A DNA stretch of 51,637 nt from a virus: IMG/VR virus record IMGVR_UViG_3300027759_000123, positions 1-51,637 of that record. One strand, 5' to 3'. Both the position numbers and the translations under genes were made by a program. The notes under the pieces were generated by a model that ran no database searches, was not told where the DNA came from, and was given only the letters and a program-made list of their open reading frames with translations. Positions 49,007 through 51,637 of the stretch are shown piece after piece. How positions within the stretch are numbered: the stretch's first letter is position 1; every line of letters starts with the position of its first letter.

Positions 49007-50019
49007 TATTGAAGCCCTCCGTTGGCGCTAGAATTAGCCGCCAAGTTTCTATTTCCATCCAACAAATTTCCCCAACTTGTAGCGTTACCTGTTGAAGCAA
49101 TCGTAATGTACTGAATAACACTTGATCGCCCTGTACTGCTATCACCGCCAGCAAAAATACCTGTTGTAGTTGAAGAACAAGCAGAAAGGCCGCCATAAAA
49201 AGAACCTATTAGTTGCCCAAAACTTGTTGCATTTCCTGTGGAAGCTATAGTTACATAATCAATTACATTAGATGTAGTAGTTGTATATCCAGCATTAAAC
49301 ACGCCTCTGGTACTAGTAGATAAAGCAGAGTTTATTGCTTGCCTTGCTACAGTCAACTGACCAAAAGTAGTAGCGTTGCCTGTTGATGCAATTGTGATGT
49401 AGTCAACAACATTAGAATTTGCGCCTGTATATCCAGCCCCAAACAAGCCACGAGTTGATGAAGAACAAGCGCCAGCACCATAACGAGCAACAGTTAATTG
49501 ACCAAAATTAGTGCCGTTCCCAGTAGTAGCAATCGTTATGTATTCAATTAAGTTTGAGGTTGTACCAGATGTATATGGGGGAGTTGTAAATATAGTTCCC
49601 GTGGCAAACACACCTCGAGTTGAACTGTTGCATCCTGTTACACGAATTGATCTATTGACCAACGATCCAAAAGATGTTGCAGTCCCACCAGTGCTAAACA
49701 ACACATAATCAATTGTATTTGTGCCAGCATTAACAAGCGAGTCTGATCCACCAGCATACACTGCATTAACTGATGAAGCGCACGAACCAAGGTTTTCTGC
49801 GTTGCGAGTTAAAGTTCCAAAATCTGTTGTGTTACCTGTAGTGGTAATCAGCATTCGTTGAATAGTGTTTATTGATTGGCCGCTATCCAATCCATTACCG
49901 CCAGCAAACAATGCAATAGCAGGAGCGCTAGGCCAATTTCCCGCGCCTTTGGCTTGGTACTGAGCAGGGAGTGTCCATACACCTGAATAGCTTGGCATTA
50001 TTGAGTACCCCCGTGGCAA
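49006..50019 (-). CDS. Six-repeat propeller-like tail protein 2
   Basis: The 337-residue protein begins with 'YSGVWTLPAQYQAKGAGNWP', then six repeats ('ITTTGNTTDFG', 'FSTGGTATSFG', 'IATTGNGTNFG', 'IASTGNATTFG', 'IASTGNATSFG', 'IASTGNATSWG'). Its start overlaps the stop of the next gene upstream by 22 bases. It is a paralog of the genes at 47963 and 49998. Repeats differ mainly in loops, as in receptor-binding proteins under selection. Confidence 0.7.
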   Translation of the reverse strand: MPRGYSIMPSYSGVWTLPAQYQAKGAGNWPSAPAIALFAGGNGLDSGQSINTIQRMLITTTGNTTDFGTLTRNAENLGSCASSVNAVYAGGSDSLVNAGTNTIDYVLFSTGGTATSFGSLVNRSIRVTGCNSSTRGVFATGTIFTTPPYTSGTTSNLIEYITIATTGNGTNFGQLTVARYGAGACSSSTRGLFGAGYTGANSNVVDYITIASTGNATTFGQLTVARQAINSALSTSTRGVFNAGYTTTTSNVIDYVTIASTGNATSFGQLIGSFYGGLSACSSTTTGIFAGGDSSTGRSSVIQYITIASTGNATSWGNLLDGNRNLAANSSANGGLQ

Positions 50020-51203
50020 CTAGATGTAGACGTTAATCTTGAAGAGGCAACAGTTAATTGTCCAAAACTTGTAGCATTTCCAGCGCTTGCAATAGTAACG
50101 TATGCGATTGTATTTTGAACTACGCCAGATATTGTTCCACCACCAAACAAACCTCTTGTTTCAGAAGAACAAGCCGCTAAACCCCGTACGGATGTAGTTA
50201 AATCTCCAAAGTCGGTTGCGTTACCTGTTGACGCAATAGTTATGTAATCAATAATATTGACATTAGCTGAGTTAATACCACCGCCAAATAACCCCCTTGT
50301 GGAAGATGAACATCCTGCAACTTGTGCTCTTGGCGCAGTCAATTGCCCAAATGTAGTAGCGTTTCCTGTGGTTGCTATGGTTACATAATCAATAGTGTTG
50401 ACAGAATAGTTTGGCGCACCACCACCTGAATCACCCCCCGCCCATACTCCACGAGTTGGCGAATCACAAGCCGCAAGGAAATATCTGGCAACAGTTAATT
50501 GACCAAAACTTGCGGCATTACCTGTAGTCGCAATTGTCACATATTGAATGGCGTTAGTGTAATCGGCTTGAAAGCCACCACCAAAAAGCCCTCGGGTGTT
50601 GTTCGAACATCCTGCTAAGGCATCCGTGTTTGTAGTCAATGTTCCAAAACTTGTAGCGTTACCTGTAGTACCGATAGCAACATAACTAATAACATTTACA
50701 CCTTCACCACCAGCAAAAAGACTTCGTGTAGATGAGCCGCAAGCACCCAATTGTTTTATAGCGGCTGTCAAAATACCAAAACTTGTTGCATTGCCCGTTG
50801 TTGTAATTGTTACGTACCCAATTTGATTTAAAGCCGCGCCAGCATCTGTCGAACCACCAGCAAATAAACCTCTTTGTAATTGAGCAGGAGTCACACTTCC
50901 TGTAGAGGCGCTGTACGCAGAAGGGCCGTAAGTATTTGTTGCCCATACAGCAAATGTATAGGCTGTACCATTTGACAATCCAGACACTGTTATAGGAGAG
51001 GATGCCGCAGTACCCACAACCCCACCGGGTGTAGATAACGCTGAGTATGCAGAAATAGCCGAACCACCCACATTAGTTGGTGCTGTAAAAGTTACAGACG
51101 CAGAAGCATCACCTGCCGTAGCCGTCCCAATGGTCGGCGCATTAGGATTGTTCAGCGGATCAAAAAAAGCTGAGATAAACCCAGCAGGAGGACGTAGTGG
51201 CAT
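49998..51203 (-). CDS. FN3 plus six-repeat propeller-like tail protein 1
   Basis: The 401-residue protein has an N-terminal fibronectin type III domain (~25-110: 'APTIGTATAGDASASVTFTA', 'PITVSGLSNGTAYTFAVWA') and then six repeats ('ITTTGNATSFG', 'IGTTGNATSFG', 'IATTGNAASFG', 'IATTGNATTFG', 'IASTGNATDFG', 'IASAGNATSFG'), ending 'CHGGTQ'. FN3 domains are common in phage tail adhesins. First of three tandem paralogs. Confidence 0.75.
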   Translation of the reverse strand: MPLRPPAGFISAFFDPLNNPNAPTIGTATAGDASASVTFTAPTNVGGSAISAYSALSTPGGVVGTAASSPITVSGLSNGTAYTFAVWATNTYGPSAYSASTGSVTPAQLQRGLFAGGSTDAGAALNQIGYVTITTTGNATSFGILTAAIKQLGACGSSTRSLFAGGEGVNVISYVAIGTTGNATSFGTLTTNTDALAGCSNNTRGLFGGGFQADYTNAIQYVTIATTGNAASFGQLTVARYFLAACDSPTRGVWAGGDSGGGAPNYSVNTIDYVTIATTGNATTFGQLTAPRAQVAGCSSSTRGLFGGGINSANVNIIDYITIASTGNATDFGDLTTSVRGLAACSSETRGLFGGGTISGVVQNTIAYVTIASAGNATSFGQLTVASSRLTSTSSCHGGTQ

Positions 51204-51215
51204 GATGCCCCCCTA

Positions 51216-51599
51216 TCAGGTGATAGCTTCGTATGAGACTGTAAATGTCAACTTACTGGCTGTGCTGCTTGTAGCCCACAATGTGCTTGGCTGACCCGTC
51301 ACGCTGGTGTCTAACAAATACAACGCTGTAGTCTTATCAAGCAAAATCAATGTGGCATCGGCTGGCACAGAGATTGTGGAGCCAAGTGCGCGGTAAGTTG
51401 AACCGTCAGCCAAGCGCAACTCAACAGTTGCGTCGTACGCCGCAGAACCGTCAATGTTGGCAACCATGATCTGGTTGATCTTAAACGCGGTGCCAGAAGA
51501 AGGCGCAGCAACAAGCGCATTACGTGACGTATCAGCAGGTGTGATAGACAGTGTGTTTGGTGTAATTGTTGTTACAGCAACAATATTTGGTGCGGCCAT
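51216..51599 (-). CDS. Beta-rich structural protein (127 aa)
   Basis: ATG at 51599 behind AAAGGAGTTCTC. The 127-residue protein is rich in Thr/Ala/Val ('NIVAVTTITPNTLSI', 'QIMVANIDGSAAYDATVELRL', 'TISVPADATLILLDKT') with a jelly-roll-like strand pattern, typical of short phage tail/decoration proteins found before adhesins. The right window edge lies 38 bases upstream. Confidence 0.55.
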   Translation of the reverse strand: MAAPNIVAVTTITPNTLSITPADTSRNALVAAPSSGTAFKINQIMVANIDGSAAYDATVELRLADGSTYRALGSTISVPADATLILLDKTTALYLLDTSVTGQPSTLWATSSTASKLTFTVSYEAIT

Positions 51600-51637
51600 G
51601 AGAACTCCTTTAGATAGAGAATATTAAAGCAAAAGCA

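Noticed and set aside
1-51637. tRNA genes
   Set aside because: I found no cloverleaf with a GGTTCRA arm and acceptor stem in the intergenic gaps.
1-51637. Integrase, transposase or insertion sequence
   Set aside because: No tyrosine/serine recombinase or DDE motif and no terminal inverted repeats with target duplications were seen.

Overview
This window is most of a tailed bacteriophage genome with a podovirus-like, P22-type assembly plan. Evidence is a large terminase with Walker and nuclease motifs, a very large portal, a scaffolding-like protein, a P22 gp10-like tail-hub protein, oversized internal or ejection-type virion proteins, and a compact lysis cassette. Strong AAGGAG-type ribosome sites, two near-consensus sigma70 promoters and an M15-type endolysin point to a Gram-negative, probably aquatic, bacterial host. 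No gene identifies the host. I see no integrase, CI-like repressor, RNA polymerase, tRNA or major capsid gene. The leftmost gene runs off the edge and the right edge stops just upstream of a gene start, so the capsid gene and some others lie outside the window.

Layout. Positions 1-6175 (minus strand) hold scaffold, a GroES-like co-chaperonin, a small ORF, portal, large terminase and a probable small terminase. Positions 6176-6684 form a G-rich divergent control region. Positions 6685-29148 (plus strand) form the early/replication arm: small ORFs, a tandem pair of paralogous genes each with its own leader and terminator, an origin-like region packed with TAGAACA/TGTTCTA heptamers (9467-9805), two sigma70 promoters, a DUF3150-like/MoxR-like AAA/VWA-metallopeptidase-like trio, a VRR-NUC nuclease, a DUF3310 protein, family A DNA polymerase, a RecB/Cas4-like nuclease, an HNH-like protein, an SF2 helicase, a cysteine-rich candidate ssDNA-binding protein and a 949-residue primase-helicase. 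This arm meets the late arm at a shared TTAA stop (29145-29148).

Positions 29145-51599 (minus strand) form the virion and lysis arm. Read in transcription order from the right edge, it has a beta-rich structural protein, three consecutive six-repeat (propeller-like) tail proteins, an unknown helical protein, a glycosyltransferase, lysis/membrane genes (signal-peptide protein, two-TM protein, GTA-type 3TM holin, M15 endolysin), the gp10-like tail protein, a small structural protein, a cupin, an Ala/Gly-rich structural protein, a GNAT-like protein, a Gly/Ala/Gln repeat protein of 1122 residues and a 2377-residue polyvalent protein.

The most unusual structure is non-coding. A family of nine short stem-loops (CCCAC/GTGGG arms, often preceded by AAATAGYRT) is scattered through the early arm, mostly in 5' leaders. 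In five cases a second stem-loop lies upstream whose sequence varies while pairing is kept. This looks like an undescribed phage leader-RNA family. With the heptamer-rich origin candidate, the duplicated leader-gene-terminator cassette and the AAA/VWA trio, it is the main target for follow-up.
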